From NCBI GenBank assembly GCA_020073485.1, contig JAIQFB010000004.1:62001-126000 (forward strand): a stretch of DNA of 64,000 nucleotides, read 5' to 3'. The translations under genes were made by a program, and so were the position numbers. This stretch comes from Terriglobia bacterium. GTDB lineage: Bacteria > Acidobacteriota > Terriglobia > Acidiferrales > UBA7541. The notes under the pieces were generated by a model, which searched no databases, had not been told where the DNA came from, and was given only the letters and a program-made list of their open reading frames with translations. This document shows positions 52,163 to 62,044 of the stretch, one piece after another; the stretch's first letter is position 1; each line of letters begins with the position of its first letter.

Positions 52163-52480
52163 ATGAAGTCCGATCTTCCACAATGGTCCCGCCGATTCGA
52201 GAAGACTTACGCAAAGGTATGGAAATCTTTTCAGGATCTTGGCGAAGTATGTCATGGGTGGGGGCCTCTGGATGCCCATACAAGACGTCTAGTAAAAGTC
52301 GGAATCGCGGCGGGAGCGGGTTCGGAGGGCGCATTGCATTCGGCCGTTAGAAACGCTTTGGCGGAGGGCGTGTCGAAAGATGAAATCCGACATGCCATCT
52401 TGCTGTCCATCACTACAATCGGATTTCCAAAAGCACAGGCTGCTCTCAGTTGGGCTGAAGATATTCTCACCAAGAAATAG
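52163..52480 (+). CDS. Carboxymuconolactone decarboxylase/AhpD-like family protein
   Basis: A 105-residue cytoplasmic protein of the CMD family: PLDAHTRRLVKVGIAAGAGSEGALHSAVRNALAEGVSKDEIRHAILLSITTIGFPKAQAALSWAEDIL. The AhpD CxxC is absent (GSEGAL), so the peroxidase mechanism is unlikely. Genes of this type often sit beside anaerobic respiration genes. ATG 52163 follows GGGGAGG; an upstream ATG at 52055 lacks a site. Divergent from moeA and just before the nar operon, with the CRP-type palindrome upstream. Confidence 0.8.
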   Translation: MKSDLPQWSRRFEKTYAKVWKSFQDLGEVCHGWGPLDAHTRRLVKVGIAAGAGSEGALHSAVRNALAEGVSKDEIRHAILLSITTIGFPKAQAALSWAEDILTKK

Positions 52481-52623
52481 GGACCCTTCTCTTGCGGTGT
52501 TCCCCTATCGAGCATATCAGATCGGCTTGGGGATCGTGTCTCCCATAGCCCACCGTCGACCCTCCTCTGGATGCTCCATTTTGAATTTTCCCGCTGCGCT
52601 AAGTGACAATCTACACCAAAAAA

Positions 52624-52639
52624 CGTGACCCGAATCACA
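52624..52639. promoter_or_regulatory. CRP/FNR-type palindrome upstream of the nar operon
   Basis: CGTGACCCGAATCACA, centred 86 bp upstream of the Rrf2 start at 52718. Placement suits activation of the whole Rrf2-cytochrome-nar transcript. Confidence 0.7.
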
Positions 52640-52717
52640 TGAAAGGGTGATGCCGGTTACAGCGTCGGCCGAACCAATTGTGGAATAAAGGGTCCTGAAT
52701 TCAAGAAAGGGCCTTGC

Positions 52718-53212
52718 ATGATCCTGCAACGTTCCTCCGAACTCGCCATCCGGGCTGCTTTATTCCTGGCCCAGCAGGCCCCCGGGAAGCTTTCCCCTGT
52801 TCACGAAATCGCGGCGCACACAGGAGTTTCCGAGGCCTACCTCGCAAAGATATTGCAGCGACTGGCCGGCACCGGCTTGGTGCGTTCATTCCGCGGCCCG
52901 GGAAAGGGCATGGAACTTGGCCGGGCACCCTCTTCCATCACTTTGGACTCTATCGTGTGCGCAATTGAGGGCGCCATGAGGGACGACGAATGCGTGCTCG
53001 GCATTGGAATTTGTTCGAAGGAAACTCCCTGCACCCTGCACACGGAATGGGTTCCGATTCGTACCGCGATCCTTGCGCTTCTGCGAAACACCACTCTCGC
53101 CAATTTGGTTGAGATCGCCCAAGGCCATTCCAATAAGTCACTCGAGTCGATGCTCGGCGAAAGGAATTCTTCCGCCCAAGCGCATGTCAGCCGGGGAAGG
53201 AGGCACCCGTGA
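52718..53212 (+). CDS. Rrf2-family regulator with three cysteines
   Basis: A 164-residue Rrf2 protein: winged helix SSELAIRAALFLAQQ, VHEIAAHTGVSEAYLAKILQRLAGTGLVRSFRGPGKGMELGR, and the cluster-binding loop C92-x6-C99-x5-C105 (ECVLGIGICSKETPC), similar to NsrR and IscR. Such regulators sense nitric oxide or Fe-S status and usually repress. It is the first gene of the nar operon; its stop overlaps the start of the cytochrome c gene by 4 bp, so it is probably co-translated and autoregulated. The C-terminal tail after 135 is Ser/Arg-rich and variable. Confidence 0.88.
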   Translation: MILQRSSELAIRAALFLAQQAPGKLSPVHEIAAHTGVSEAYLAKILQRLAGTGLVRSFRGPGKGMELGRAPSSITLDSIVCAIEGAMRDDECVLGIGICSKETPCTLHTEWVPIRTAILALLRNTTLANLVEIAQGHSNKSLESMLGERNSSAQAHVSRGRRHP

Positions 53213-54051
53213 GCCCCCAGCGACGTCTATTGATTGCCGTTTTGCTCGCGCTTGCGCTGCCGCGTTTCGCGGCGGCACAAGTTGCCAATGACTTCTTTCA
53301 ACAAAACTGTTCGACTTGCCACACGATCGGCGGTGGCCGGTTAGTCGGCCCGGACCTGAAGGATGCCGTGCAGCAAAAAGATCGCGAATGGTTAGAACAT
53401 TTTATACAAGATCCGGAAGCGGTCTTGAACAGCGGCGATCCCTATGCCTTGCAACTGAAAAAAGATGCAAACGGAATCGTCATGCCCAAGATGCCGGGCG
53501 TGACGCCGCAAATGGCGGAAGAATTGCTGAACATGATTGAAGTGCAATCGAAGCTCCCGAAATCGAGTCTCGCGGGGGTGACCGTCAGCGAGCAGCCCTT
53601 CACAGCCAACGATGTTTTGACCGGCAGGGAGATCTTTCTGGGCAAACACAAACTGAGTCAAGGAGGGCCTCCCTGTGTCTCCTGCCATACGCTCGGGTCG
53701 ATCGGTGGTCTTGGAGGCGGGCGCCTCGGCCCGGATTTGACTCTGGTTTATAAGCGGCTTGGCGGCCGGAAATCACTCGGTGCATGGCTTACCGCTCCTG
53801 CCACACCGACCATGCAGTCGGTTTTCCGCAATCATTCGCTGCAGTCCGCGGAAATCCTGCCGCTCCTGGCTGTTTTTGAAGATTCGTCTCAGCAATCACA
53901 ACCCGCGAACGCAAACAGTCAAATTAAATTTTCCTTAGCGGGTATTGCGGGCGCTCTGCTCGGCTTGGCTTTCATGGGTTGGGTCTGGCGAGGCCGGATC
54001 CGGACCGTAAGGCGAGCTTTGGTTAGCGGCGCGCAGCGAGGTGCGGCATGA
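53209..54051 (+). CDS. NarC-like membrane-anchored diheme cytochrome c
   Basis: A 280-residue exported cytochrome. Signal peptide (about 1-23), heme site CSTCH (34-38) with MPKMPG probably providing Met ligand, second heme site CVSCH (156-160), and a C-terminal transmembrane helix (about 238-258) ending in basic residues. The gene starts with GTG (ribosome site GGAAGGAGG upstream) and overlaps both neighbours by 4 bp. A cytochrome c directly preceding narG is known from Thermus (NarC), where it feeds or anchors the nitrate reductase. Confidence 0.85.
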   Translation: MSPQRRLLIAVLLALALPRFAAAQVANDFFQQNCSTCHTIGGGRLVGPDLKDAVQQKDREWLEHFIQDPEAVLNSGDPYALQLKKDANGIVMPKMPGVTPQMAEELLNMIEVQSKLPKSSLAGVTVSEQPFTANDVLTGREIFLGKHKLSQGGPPCVSCHTLGSIGGLGGGRLGPDLTLVYKRLGGRKSLGAWLTAPATPTMQSVFRNHSLQSAEILPLLAVFEDSSQQSQPANANSQIKFSLAGIAGALLGLAFMGWVWRGRIRTVRRALVSGAQRGAA

Positions 54052-57000
54052 AATCGAAAAAGGGCATGAGCTGGATCAAGGACGAAAGCGATCCAAAGCT
54101 GCGCGGGTGGGAAGAGTTTTACCGCAACCGCTGGCAGCACGACAAAATCGTGCGTAGCACACACGGAGTGAACTGCACCGGAGGATGCACGTGGCAGATC
54201 TACGTGAAAGATGGAATCGTCACCTGGGAAATGCAGGGACTGGACTACCCCTTGTTGGAAGCTGGTTTACCTCCTTACGAGCCACGCGGGTGTCAGCGAG
54301 GTATTTCCTATTCCTGGTATCTCTACAGCCCGCTGCGCGTGAAGTATCCGTACATGCGTGGCGCGCTTCTGGATTTGTGGAAACAAGCGCGCACCAAGTT
54401 CGAAGATCCGGTTCAGGCCTGGCAATCGCTGGTTGAAAATCCCGAGGCCCGGCAGCGGTGGCAACGCGCTCGCGGCAAAGGCGGATTCCGGCGGGCCGAT
54501 TGGGGCACGGTGCGGGAACTGATCGCGGCCAGCTGCGTCTACACGGTTCGCAAACACGGGCCGGATCGCGTGGCAGGTTTTTCGCCGATTCCGGCGATGT
54601 CCATGATCAGCTACGCCGCTGGAGCTCGCTTCCTGCAATTGATGGGTGGCGTCTCCCTCTCGTTCTACGACTGGTATTGCGATCTCCCACCCGCATCACC
54701 GGAGACCTGGGGAGAGCAGACCGACGTCAACGAGTCGGCCGATTGGTACAACGCAAAACTTCTCGCGGTAATGGGTTCCAACCTCAACATGACGCGTACG
54801 CCGGACTGCCATTTCGCCGCCGAAGCCCGGCACAACGGCAGCAAGATGTGGGTTTTCTCACCCGATTTTAGCCAGGTAGCAAAATATGCCGACGAATGGG
54901 TGCGAGTGAATGCCGGGCAGGACGGCGCCTGGTGGATGGCTGTCAATCACGTTCTGCTCAAGGAATTTCACCACGATAAACAGGTTCCTTACTTCGTCGA
55001 CTACACCAAGAAATATACGGACGCGCCGTACCTGGTCGAATTACAAGAGATCGAAGGCGGGTACAAACCCGGACAATTACTGCGGGCCAACCGGCTGGCG
55101 AATTACAAAAGTGTCGAAAACGGCGACTGGAAATTTTTGATGTGGGATGCGGCCGATGGCCGGCCGAAGATGCCCATGGGCAGCTCCGGATTCCGCTGGG
55201 GAAAAGAGAAAGGCAAATGGAATCTTGAACTCAAGGACGGCATCGACGGTTCCGAAATCGATCCCACACTCAGTTTCTTGACCCAAAATGACGGAGTAGT
55301 GCAGGCACGTTTCGACGATTTTGCCGAGGGGCGGGCGTTGCTGCGCGGCGTTCCGGTCCGCAAAGTGAAGACGGCGGATGGAGGAATCGCCATTGTTACG
55401 ACCGCCTACGACCTGCTGATGGCGCAGTACGGCGTGGACCGCGGCCTGCCGGGCCAGTACCCGAAAGATTACGACGATGCTGATGCTCCTTATACGCCGG
55501 CGTGGTCGGAAAAATTCACCGGCATGGGCCGAGACGTCGTGCTTCGCTTTGCGCGCGAATGGGGTAACACGGCTTTGCTTACCAAAGGAAAATGCACGGT
55601 CATCATCGGGGCTGGAATCAATCACTGGTATCACGGCAACCTGATGTATCGCGCCGCGATCCACGCGATGATGTTTTGCGGCTGCGTTGGCGTCAATGGC
55701 GGAGGGCTGGCGCACTATGTCGGACAGGAAAAGTTGGCTCCGATGGAGTCCTGGTCGTCGATTGCGTTCGGGCGCGACTGGCTGCCGGCGTCCCGGCTGC
55801 AAAATGCGCCGAGCTGGCACTACGTCCATACCGATCAGTGGCGCTACGAAAAACAATTCACGGACTACCACACGGTTCCTTCCGATCAAGGGCCTGGGTC
55901 TCTGGCCTCTGGCCACACTGTGGACGTGCAGGCGCGGGCCGTGCGCAACGGCTGGCTGCCGTTTTATCCGCAGTTCAATCGCAACCCTCTCGACCTGGTC
56001 CGCGAAGCCGAGCAGGCCGGCGCGAAGACCCAGGAGGAAGTCAGCGCATACACGGTAGAAAAACTGAAAAGCGGCGAGATGAAATTCTCGGTCGAAGATC
56101 CGGATGCCCCGGAAAACTGGCCTCGTGTCTGGTTTATCTGGCGGGGCAACGCACTTATGGCCAGCGCCAAGGGGCACGAATATTTCCTCAAGCACTATCT
56201 CGGCACGCATACCAACGCCATCGCCACCGATATCGCCAAGGATGAGGTGAAAGATGTGGTCTGGCGCGATCCGGCGCCGCAGGGAAAGATGGACCTCGTC
56301 GTGGACTTGAACTTCCGGATGGATACTTCGGCGCTTTACTCCGACATTGTCCTGCCCGCCGCTACCTGGTACGAAAAGGCCGACTTGAACTCCACCGACA
56401 TGCACAGTTTCATTCACCCGCTCTCCGCGGCGGTGCCGTCTTGCTGGGAATCGAAAAGCGACTGGCAGATTTTCGGCGAGCTTGCAAAGGAATTTTCCAA
56501 ATTGGCCGCGCCATATTTCCCCAAGCCGGTTTGGGACCTGGTGGCCACGCCCCTGGCGCACGATACGGCCGCCGAGATTGCCCAGCCGGACATGCGCGAT
56601 TGGAAGCGCGGTGAAGTGGAAGCGATCCCCGGTAAGACGATGCCCGGATTGAAACTTGTCGCGCGGGATTACGCCAATCTCTACAACCAATATATTTCCT
56701 TCGGACCGCAAGTCCGCACGCTGGGATTGGGCGCGCACGGGACGCACTACGCCTGTGCGGATGTATATGACGAGGCCGTGAAGAATCAGCCCGTTTCGGC
56801 GTGGGGCGGCGAGCGATATCCTTCGCTGGAAGACGACGAGGATGTTTGCAATCTCATTCTGCAGTTCGCGACGGTAACCAATGGCGAGCTGGCCTATCGG
56901 TCTTATCGAGACATGGAAGAGAAGGTCGGCTTGCCGCTGGCACAGCTAGCGGAACGCAATCGCGGCGTGCGAGTCAGTTACAAAGGGCTGCAGGCTCGGC

Positions 57001-57692
57001 CGAAGAGGCTGATCAACAGCCCGATGTGGTCGGGGCTGACCGAGAACGGCCGCGCCTACGCGCCTTTCACCTACAACATCGAATGCCTCGTGCCCTGGCG
57101 CACGCTGACCGGGCGGCAGCATTTCTATCTCGATCATCTCGGCTATATTCAATTCGGCGAACACCTGCCTACGTACAAACCCAAACCGCTGCCGGTGGAA
57201 TATGCCGACCTGCGGTTGAGCCGCGAAGTCGGTCCGACGCTGACGCTCAATTACCTCACGCCACACGGGAAGTGGCACATCCACTCAACGTATGGAGACA
57301 ACCATCGGATGACAACATTGTCGCGCGGCATCGAGCCGTTGTGGATGAACGACAAGGATGCCACCGACATAGAGATCAATGACAACGACTGGGTCGAAGT
57401 GCACAACGACAACGGTGTTGTCGTGACGCGGGCCGTGGTCAGCGCGCGTATTCCCCGCGGCATTTGCATCCAGTATCACTCTCCGGAACGGACGCTGTCG
57501 GTTCCGACCTCGCCCTTGCGGAACAACCGCCGCGCCGGCGGGCACAACAGCCTGACGCGCGTGCGCCTGAAGCCCAATCTCATGGTCGGTGGTTACGGCC
57601 AGTTTACATTCCATTTCAACTACTGGGGTCCGGTCGGTTGCAACCGGGATACGCACGTCTTTGTGCGAAAGCTGCCCGAACTCAAATGGTAA
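54048..57692 (+). CDS. narG: Respiratory nitrate reductase alpha subunit NarG
   Basis: A 1214-residue molybdoenzyme, close to the usual 1200-1250. The FS0 cluster ligands H39, C43, C47, C82 ([11 protein letters not shown] and EPRGC) are those of NarG, and [20 protein letters not shown] gives the Mo-ligand Asp (D212 by spacing to E. coli D222). Bis-MGD binding blocks continue through [15 protein letters not shown] and the C-terminal domain to [12 protein letters not shown]. There is no twin-arginine signal, so the active site faces the cytoplasm as in NarG. Start ATG overlaps the cytochrome stop (ATGA). NarH follows 11 bp downstream. Confidence 0.97.
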   Translation: MKSKKGMSWIKDESDPKLRGWEEFYRNRWQHDKIVRSTHGVNCTGGCTWQIYVKDGIVTWEMQGLDYPLLEAGLPPYEPRGCQRGISYSWYLYSPLRVKYPYMRGALLDLWKQARTKFEDPVQAWQSLVENPEARQRWQRARGKGGFRRADWGTVRELIAASCVYTVRKHGPDRVAGFSPIPAMSMISYAAGARFLQLMGGVSLSFYDWYCDLPPASPETWGEQTDVNESADWYNAKLLAVMGSNLNMTRTPDCHFAAEARHNGSKMWVFSPDFSQVAKYADEWVRVNAGQDGAWWMAVNHVLLKEFHHDKQVPYFVDYTKKYTDAPYLVELQEIEGGYKPGQLLRANRLANYKSVENGDWKFLMWDAADGRPKMPMGSSGFRWGKEKGKWNLELKDGIDGSEIDPTLSFLTQNDGVVQARFDDFAEGRALLRGVPVRKVKTADGGIAIVTTAYDLLMAQYGVDRGLPGQYPKDYDDADAPYTPAWSEKFTGMGRDVVLRFAREWGNTALLTKGKCTVIIGAGINHWYHGNLMYRAAIHAMMFCGCVGVNGGGLAHYVGQEKLAPMESWSSIAFGRDWLPASRLQNAPSWHYVHTDQWRYEKQFTDYHTVPSDQGPGSLASGHTVDVQARAVRNGWLPFYPQFNRNPLDLVREAEQAGAKTQEEVSAYTVEKLKSGEMKFSVEDPDAPENWPRVWFIWRGNALMASAKGHEYFLKHYLGTHTNAIATDIAKDEVKDVVWRDPAPQGKMDLVVDLNFRMDTSALYSDIVLPAATWYEKADLNSTDMHSFIHPLSAAVPSCWESKSDWQIFGELAKEFSKLAAPYFPKPVWDLVATPLAHDTAAEIAQPDMRDWKRGEVEAIPGKTMPGLKLVARDYANLYNQYISFGPQVRTLGLGAHGTHYACADVYDEAVKNQPVSAWGGERYPSLEDDEDVCNLILQFATVTNGELAYRSYRDMEEKVGLPLAQLAERNRGVRVSYKGLQARPKRLINSPMWSGLTENGRAYAPFTYNIECLVPWRTLTGRQHFYLDHLGYIQFGEHLPTYKPKPLPVEYADLRLSREVGPTLTLNYLTPHGKWHIHSTYGDNHRMTTLSRGIEPLWMNDKDATDIEINDNDWVEVHNDNGVVVTRAVVSARIPRGICIQYHSPERTLSVPTSPLRNNRRAGGHNSLTRVRLKPNLMVGGYGQFTFHFNYWGPVGCNRDTHVFVRKLPELKW

Positions 57693-57703
57693 GGAGCGCC
57701 GCC

Positions 57704-59194
57704 ATGAATGTCCGATCGCAAGTTTCGATGGTCTTTCATCTCGACAAATGCATCGGCTGCCATACGTGCAGCATTGCGTGCAAGAACCTTTGGACCGACC
57801 GGCGCGGCACCGAATACATGTGGTGGAACAACGTCGAGACCAAGCCCGGCACGGGTTTCCCCACGAAGTGGGAGGATCAGGAGAAATACCACGGCGGCTG
57901 GGAGGTGAAGAACGGGAAGCTGCAACTGAAATCCACCAGCAAGGCGCAGACTATTTTTAACATCTACCACAATCCCAGCATGCCCACGATGGACGACTAC
58001 TACGAGCCTTGGACCTACGATTATCAGCACCTGTTCAATGCGCCCGAAGGCACTGATCAGCCTACCGCTCGTCCGATCTCGATGGTCACCGGTGAACTCA
58101 TCCAGATCGAGGCTGGCCCCAATTGGGATGACGACCTCGGCGGTTCGCCCGTCTATGCGGAAAACGATCCCAACCTGAAGGGCCTGACGCCGGATCAGCG
58201 CGCGCAACTTGTCGCCGTCGAGCGGCTCGTCTTCTTTTACTTTCCACGCATCTGCAACCATTGCCTGAATCCGGCATGCGTGGCGTCGTGTCCCTCGGGC
58301 GCGCTCTACAAGCGGGGAGAGGACGGCATCGTGCTTGTGGACCAGAAACGCTGCCGTGGCTGGCGGATGTGTGTTGCGGCCTGCCCGTACAAGAAGATGT
58401 TCTACAACTGGAATACTGGAAAATCCGAAAAGTGCATCCTCTGTTACCCGCGCCTGGAGACCGGCCAGGCGCCCGCGTGCTTCCATTCCTGCGTGGGCCG
58501 GATCCGGTACCTGGGCGTGATGCTTTACGACGCTTCGAAAATTGAAGAAATGGCTTCGCTGCCGGATGAAGACTTGGTGGAAGCGCAGCGTTCCCTGGTG
58601 CTGGACCCGAATGATCCGGAAGTCGTCGCCGCGGCGCGGAAAAGCGGAATTCATGAATCGGTCATCGAGTCGGCGCAGCGCTCGCCAGTGTACCAGTTCG
58701 TGAAGGTCTGGAAGATTGCTCTGCCGCCGCACATCGAATACCGCACGATGCCGATGCTGTTTTATGTCCCTCCGATGTCTCCCGTGATGTCCAATGTAGC
58801 GGACGGGACCATTCACCATGTCTCGGACAATCTGTTCCACGACATTGACGAATCCCGCGTGCCGCTCAAGTTTCTCGCGAATCTGTTTGGCGCCGGCCAT
58901 GAAGAGTTCGTGCGTTACGCGCTTCGAAAGCAGAAGGCCGTGCGATGGTATCGCCGCGCGGTGACCGTAGGAGACGTCGAAATGGCGACGGCGGAACGAA
59001 TGCTGCGCGAAGCGGATTGCTCTCCGGAACAAGCCGAGGCGATTTATCGCCTGACTTCCCTTTGCACATTCGACGATCGTTTCGTTATTCCGCCCATGCA
59101 TCGCGAGGAAGCGATTCAGATGATGGAAGACCCGCTTGAGCACAAGCAGGGCGTCGGCTTTGGATTCCTATCCGGGCCGCGCCGAGGAATGTGA
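57704..59194 (+). CDS. narH: Respiratory nitrate reductase beta subunit NarH
   Basis: A 496-residue electron-transfer subunit with four iron-sulfur clusters: CIGCHTCSIACKN (C16, C19, C22, C26), CNHCLNPACVASCP, the CRGWRMCVAACP motif in which Trp replaces one Cys (the [3Fe-4S] cluster), and CILCYPRLETGQAPACFHSC. It passes electrons from NarI heme to NarG. Start ATG has AAGGAG; the upstream open frame within narG is not used. The last base of its TGA is the first base of the narJ ATG. Confidence 0.97.
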   Translation: MNVRSQVSMVFHLDKCIGCHTCSIACKNLWTDRRGTEYMWWNNVETKPGTGFPTKWEDQEKYHGGWEVKNGKLQLKSTSKAQTIFNIYHNPSMPTMDDYYEPWTYDYQHLFNAPEGTDQPTARPISMVTGELIQIEAGPNWDDDLGGSPVYAENDPNLKGLTPDQRAQLVAVERLVFFYFPRICNHCLNPACVASCPSGALYKRGEDGIVLVDQKRCRGWRMCVAACPYKKMFYNWNTGKSEKCILCYPRLETGQAPACFHSCVGRIRYLGVMLYDASKIEEMASLPDEDLVEAQRSLVLDPNDPEVVAAARKSGIHESVIESAQRSPVYQFVKVWKIALPPHIEYRTMPMLFYVPPMSPVMSNVADGTIHHVSDNLFHDIDESRVPLKFLANLFGAGHEEFVRYALRKQKAVRWYRRAVTVGDVEMATAERMLREADCSPEQAEAIYRLTSLCTFDDRFVIPPMHREEAIQMMEDPLEHKQGVGFGFLSGPRRGM

Positions 59195-59757
59195 TGGACG
59201 CGAAATCGATTTGCGAGCGATTTGCAAAGCTTTTCGAATATCCGGGCGAAGACTATCGCGCGAATGCCGAAGAGTGCCTGACAGCTCTGCAAGGCGAGCA
59301 CTCTACGTCGTCAGAGTCGTTCGAAGAATTTTGTGCGCCGATTCGGAATCTAAGCACGGATGATCTGCGGGAACTCTTCACGCGAACATTTGATCTGAAT
59401 CCGATATGCACGCTCGAAATAGGCTGGCAACTATACGGGGAAGATTATCAGCGGGGCGAGTTCCTGGTGAAGATGCGAGAACAATTGCGTGAGTTTGATC
59501 TCCGGGAGTCCGGCGAGCTTCCCGACCATCTGTCTCACGCACTCGTCTTATTGGCGCATTTGGAGCCGGACGAAGCGGCCGCATTCGCGGGAGGGTTTCT
59601 GCTCCCGGCACTCGACAAAATGCGTACGAACTGGCGGGAAGACCGCAATGCCTTCGCCCCCTTGCTCGAATCGGCTTTCTCGCGGCTCCGCAGCGAATAT
59701 CCGTACGACCCGGCAAAAATGCCAATCCGGAAGCCGGAACTGCCGATTCTGCAGTGA
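59194..59757 (+). CDS. narJ: Nitrate reductase assembly chaperone NarJ
   Basis: A 187-residue (from ATG 59194) helical TorD/NarJ-type chaperone: ERFAKLFEYPGEDYR, LFTRTFDLNPICTLEIGWQLYGEDYQRGEFLVKMRE (the conserved YGEDYxRG), LPDHLSHALVLLAHL, FLLPALDKMRTNW. It binds NarG before cofactor insertion. A GTG one codon earlier (59191) is possible but inside the narH stop. The stop at 59755-59757 directly precedes narI. Confidence 0.93.
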   Translation: MDAKSICERFAKLFEYPGEDYRANAEECLTALQGEHSTSSESFEEFCAPIRNLSTDDLRELFTRTFDLNPICTLEIGWQLYGEDYQRGEFLVKMREQLREFDLRESGELPDHLSHALVLLAHLEPDEAAAFAGGFLLPALDKMRTNWREDRNAFAPLLESAFSRLRSEYPYDPAKMPIRKPELPILQ

Positions 59758-59769
59758 ATGGAGGCGAAG

Positions 59770-60468
59770 ATGACGAGTGCATTCCCATTCCACAATCAGC
59801 TTTGTTTTATTGTCTTTCCTTACGTCGCGGTGCTGACTTTCTTGCTCGGCACAATTTTGCGCTATCGAAAGGATCCGTTCACCTATTCGAGTTTGTCATC
59901 CCAATTCCTGGAGAATCGCAAGCACTTCTGGGGACTCGTCCCATTCCATTACGGGATCGTGGCCGTACTGGTCGGGCACATCGTTGCGTTTCTCTTGCCG
60001 CGTCAGATCCTCGAATGGGATAGCCAACCGCTGAGACTTTACATCTTGGAAATATCTGCATTGATTTTCGGTCTGCTCACCGTTGTCGGTTTGGTGGGAG
60101 CAATTGCGCGGCGCTTGACGGTTTCCAAAGTGCGCGTGGTTACGAATGGATTTGACTGGTTTGTGCTTTCCCTCCTGCTCGTGCAAACGATCAGTGGCGT
60201 TTACGTGGCGATTTTTCATCCCTGGGGATCGGCGTGGTTTGCCGCGGCCATTTCGCCGTACCTTTGGTCGCTCGCTCGATTTAATCCCGATCTCGGCTAT
60301 GTGTCCATGATGCCCTTGGGTGTGCAGCTGCACATCCTGATGGCTTTCGTCATCATCTTCGTCACCCCCTTCACCCGGCTCGTGCATGTTCTGGTTGCTC
60401 CGAATCCCTATCTTTGGCGGCGGCGGCAGGTGGTTCGCTGGTATCGCTCGCAAAAAGAAGCTTCATGA
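59770..60468 (+). CDS. narI: Respiratory nitrate reductase gamma subunit NarI
   Basis: A 232-residue membrane cytochrome b with five transmembrane helices. Heme b ligands match E. coli spacing: H60 and H70 (FHYGIVAVLVGHI) and a second pair 18 apart (LQLHILMAF, RLVHVL). It oxidises quinol and anchors NarGH. The ATG at 59770 follows GGAGG by 5 nt; an in-frame ATG at 59758 right after the narJ stop adds four residues. The stop overlaps the start of the porin gene (ATGA). Confidence 0.93.
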   Translation: MTSAFPFHNQLCFIVFPYVAVLTFLLGTILRYRKDPFTYSSLSSQFLENRKHFWGLVPFHYGIVAVLVGHIVAFLLPRQILEWDSQPLRLYILEISALIFGLLTVVGLVGAIARRLTVSKVRVVTNGFDWFVLSLLLVQTISGVYVAIFHPWGSAWFAAAISPYLWSLARFNPDLGYVSMMPLGVQLHILMAFVIIFVTPFTRLVHVLVAPNPYLWRRRQVVRWYRSQKEAS

Positions 60469-61988
60469 AACGAAGCGTGCCATCTACGAAAAAGGGCAGA
60501 CTGCTCGGCGCTGCCGGAATTGCAGCTCTGGCAATATCTCTTTCGTGTTGGCCTGGCAGGGCATGGGGACAAGCGGCGCCGTCAAAGCCGGAGCCAACGA
60601 AAACAAAAATACACAAGCTGGGGCCGTTCAACATTTCGGCCAGCTGGCGCTTTCGCACCGAGGCGTGGGACTTTTTCGAACCATCCACGGGCCAAAATGT
60701 TTATGCCTTCGAACATTCCCTGTTGAGAATTGGCATCGGCCAGAAGACCGACGCGTTCGAATGGCTTCTTGAGGGCGCGGCGGATGGCATTTTTGATTTG
60801 CCTCCGGCTGCCGTGCAGCCTGGGAGGCTGGGCCAACTCGGTTTGGGTGGGACCTATTATGCCGCGAACGGGAGTGTTCGAAACACTGCCAGCGGTTTCC
60901 TCAAGCAAGCTTACGTAGGGTTCACACTCCCGCAAAAGGGCAAGGTAAAACTGGGGCGTTTCACGTTTCTCGATGGCGTGGAGGTCCAGCCGAAAGATAA
61001 GACGCTTGCGACCTTGGTCAACACTCGTATCGCTCAACGATTGATCGGGGATTTCTCATTTTCCGCGGTGCAGCGGAGCTTTGACGGAGCCCAACTGGGT
61101 TTTGACATCGGGAATTCAAATATTACTCTTTTCGGTGCACGGCCCACGGAGGGCGTCTTTCAAATCCGCGGGATGAATGAGCTGGACATCAACCTTTTCT
61201 ACGGCGCCTTCACTGTTCCTGTCACGATGAAGAACAACGCGGGGGAACTGCGGGTTTTCGCAATCGGATATATGGACGACAGGGCGGGTGTCGTGAAAAC
61301 CGACAATCGCCCGGTGGCTATCCGCACAGCCGATACGGGTCAAATCCGCATCGGCACGTATGGCGCGGACTACGTCCATGTGCTGCATACCGACCATCAA
61401 GGTCAATTTAACTTCCTCCTCTGGGGAGCTTTTCAAAACGGCGGTTGGGGCGTGCAAACGCAGCGGGCCGAAGCGTTCGTCGGCGAACTCGGATGGCAGC
61501 CGCCGGTCCATGTGATCAACCCCTGGTTCAGTGCCGGATATTCGTACGGCAGTGGCGACGCGAATCCCAACGACACTATCCACGGCACGTTCTTTCAAAT
61601 CATGCCAACGCCGCGTCCCTACGACCGGTTCCCGTTCTACAACATGATGAACAACGAAGATTTCTATGGATCGGCGGTGTTCCGGCTCCCTCGCTCCTTC
61701 TCCATACGAAGTGAACTTCACGCTCTCCGCCTTACCAATACACAGGACCTCTGGTACGGCGGCGGCGGAGCGTTTCAGCCGAATACATTTGGGTATACAG
61801 GCCGAACCAGCGGTGGTGCCCGCAGTCTGGCGAACGTGTGGGACGTGAGCTTGGACGTGCCGTTGCGATACGGGTTCAGCGTCACGACTTACTACGCGCA
61901 TGCCTGGGGAAAAAGCGTGATCGCAAACATTTTTCCCGCTGGCACCAACGCGCAATTTGGGTACGTGGAGACAAACTTTCGGTTCTAA
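60465..61988 (+). CDS. Outer-membrane porin (alginate-export-type beta-barrel) of the nar operon
   Basis: A 507-residue outer-membrane beta-barrel. Signal peptide near KKGRLLGAAGIAALAISLS, mature start around QAAPSKPEPT. The body is alternating strands (SASWRFRTEAWDFFEP, HSLLRIGIGQKTDAFEWLLEGAAD, VKLGRFTFLDGVEVQP, FSAGYSYGSGDANPND with the DxNPND loop, SFSIRSELHALRLT) ending in NFRF, the classical terminal phenylalanine for barrel assembly. The family includes alginate-export AlgE-like porins. The start overlaps the narI stop, so it is part of the operon and may let nitrate or nitrite cross the outer membrane. Confidence 0.85.
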   Translation: MKRSVPSTKKGRLLGAAGIAALAISLSCWPGRAWGQAAPSKPEPTKTKIHKLGPFNISASWRFRTEAWDFFEPSTGQNVYAFEHSLLRIGIGQKTDAFEWLLEGAADGIFDLPPAAVQPGRLGQLGLGGTYYAANGSVRNTASGFLKQAYVGFTLPQKGKVKLGRFTFLDGVEVQPKDKTLATLVNTRIAQRLIGDFSFSAVQRSFDGAQLGFDIGNSNITLFGARPTEGVFQIRGMNELDINLFYGAFTVPVTMKNNAGELRVFAIGYMDDRAGVVKTDNRPVAIRTADTGQIRIGTYGADYVHVLHTDHQGQFNFLLWGAFQNGGWGVQTQRAEAFVGELGWQPPVHVINPWFSAGYSYGSGDANPNDTIHGTFFQIMPTPRPYDRFPFYNMMNNEDFYGSAVFRLPRSFSIRSELHALRLTNTQDLWYGGGGAFQPNTFGYTGRTSGGARSLANVWDVSLDVPLRYGFSVTTYYAHAWGKSVIANIFPAGTNAQFGYVETNFRF

Positions 61989-62044
61989 GCAGGACACAAT
62001 GTTTCCGGCCGCGATATCAAGAGACGACCGGTGAGAGGTTTACC

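Noticed and set aside
55077-56747. 556-codon minus-strand frame
   Set aside because: Antisense to narG, which is certain; no domain found.
57620-59143. 507-codon minus-strand frame
   Set aside because: Antisense to narH; His/Arg-rich shadow translation.
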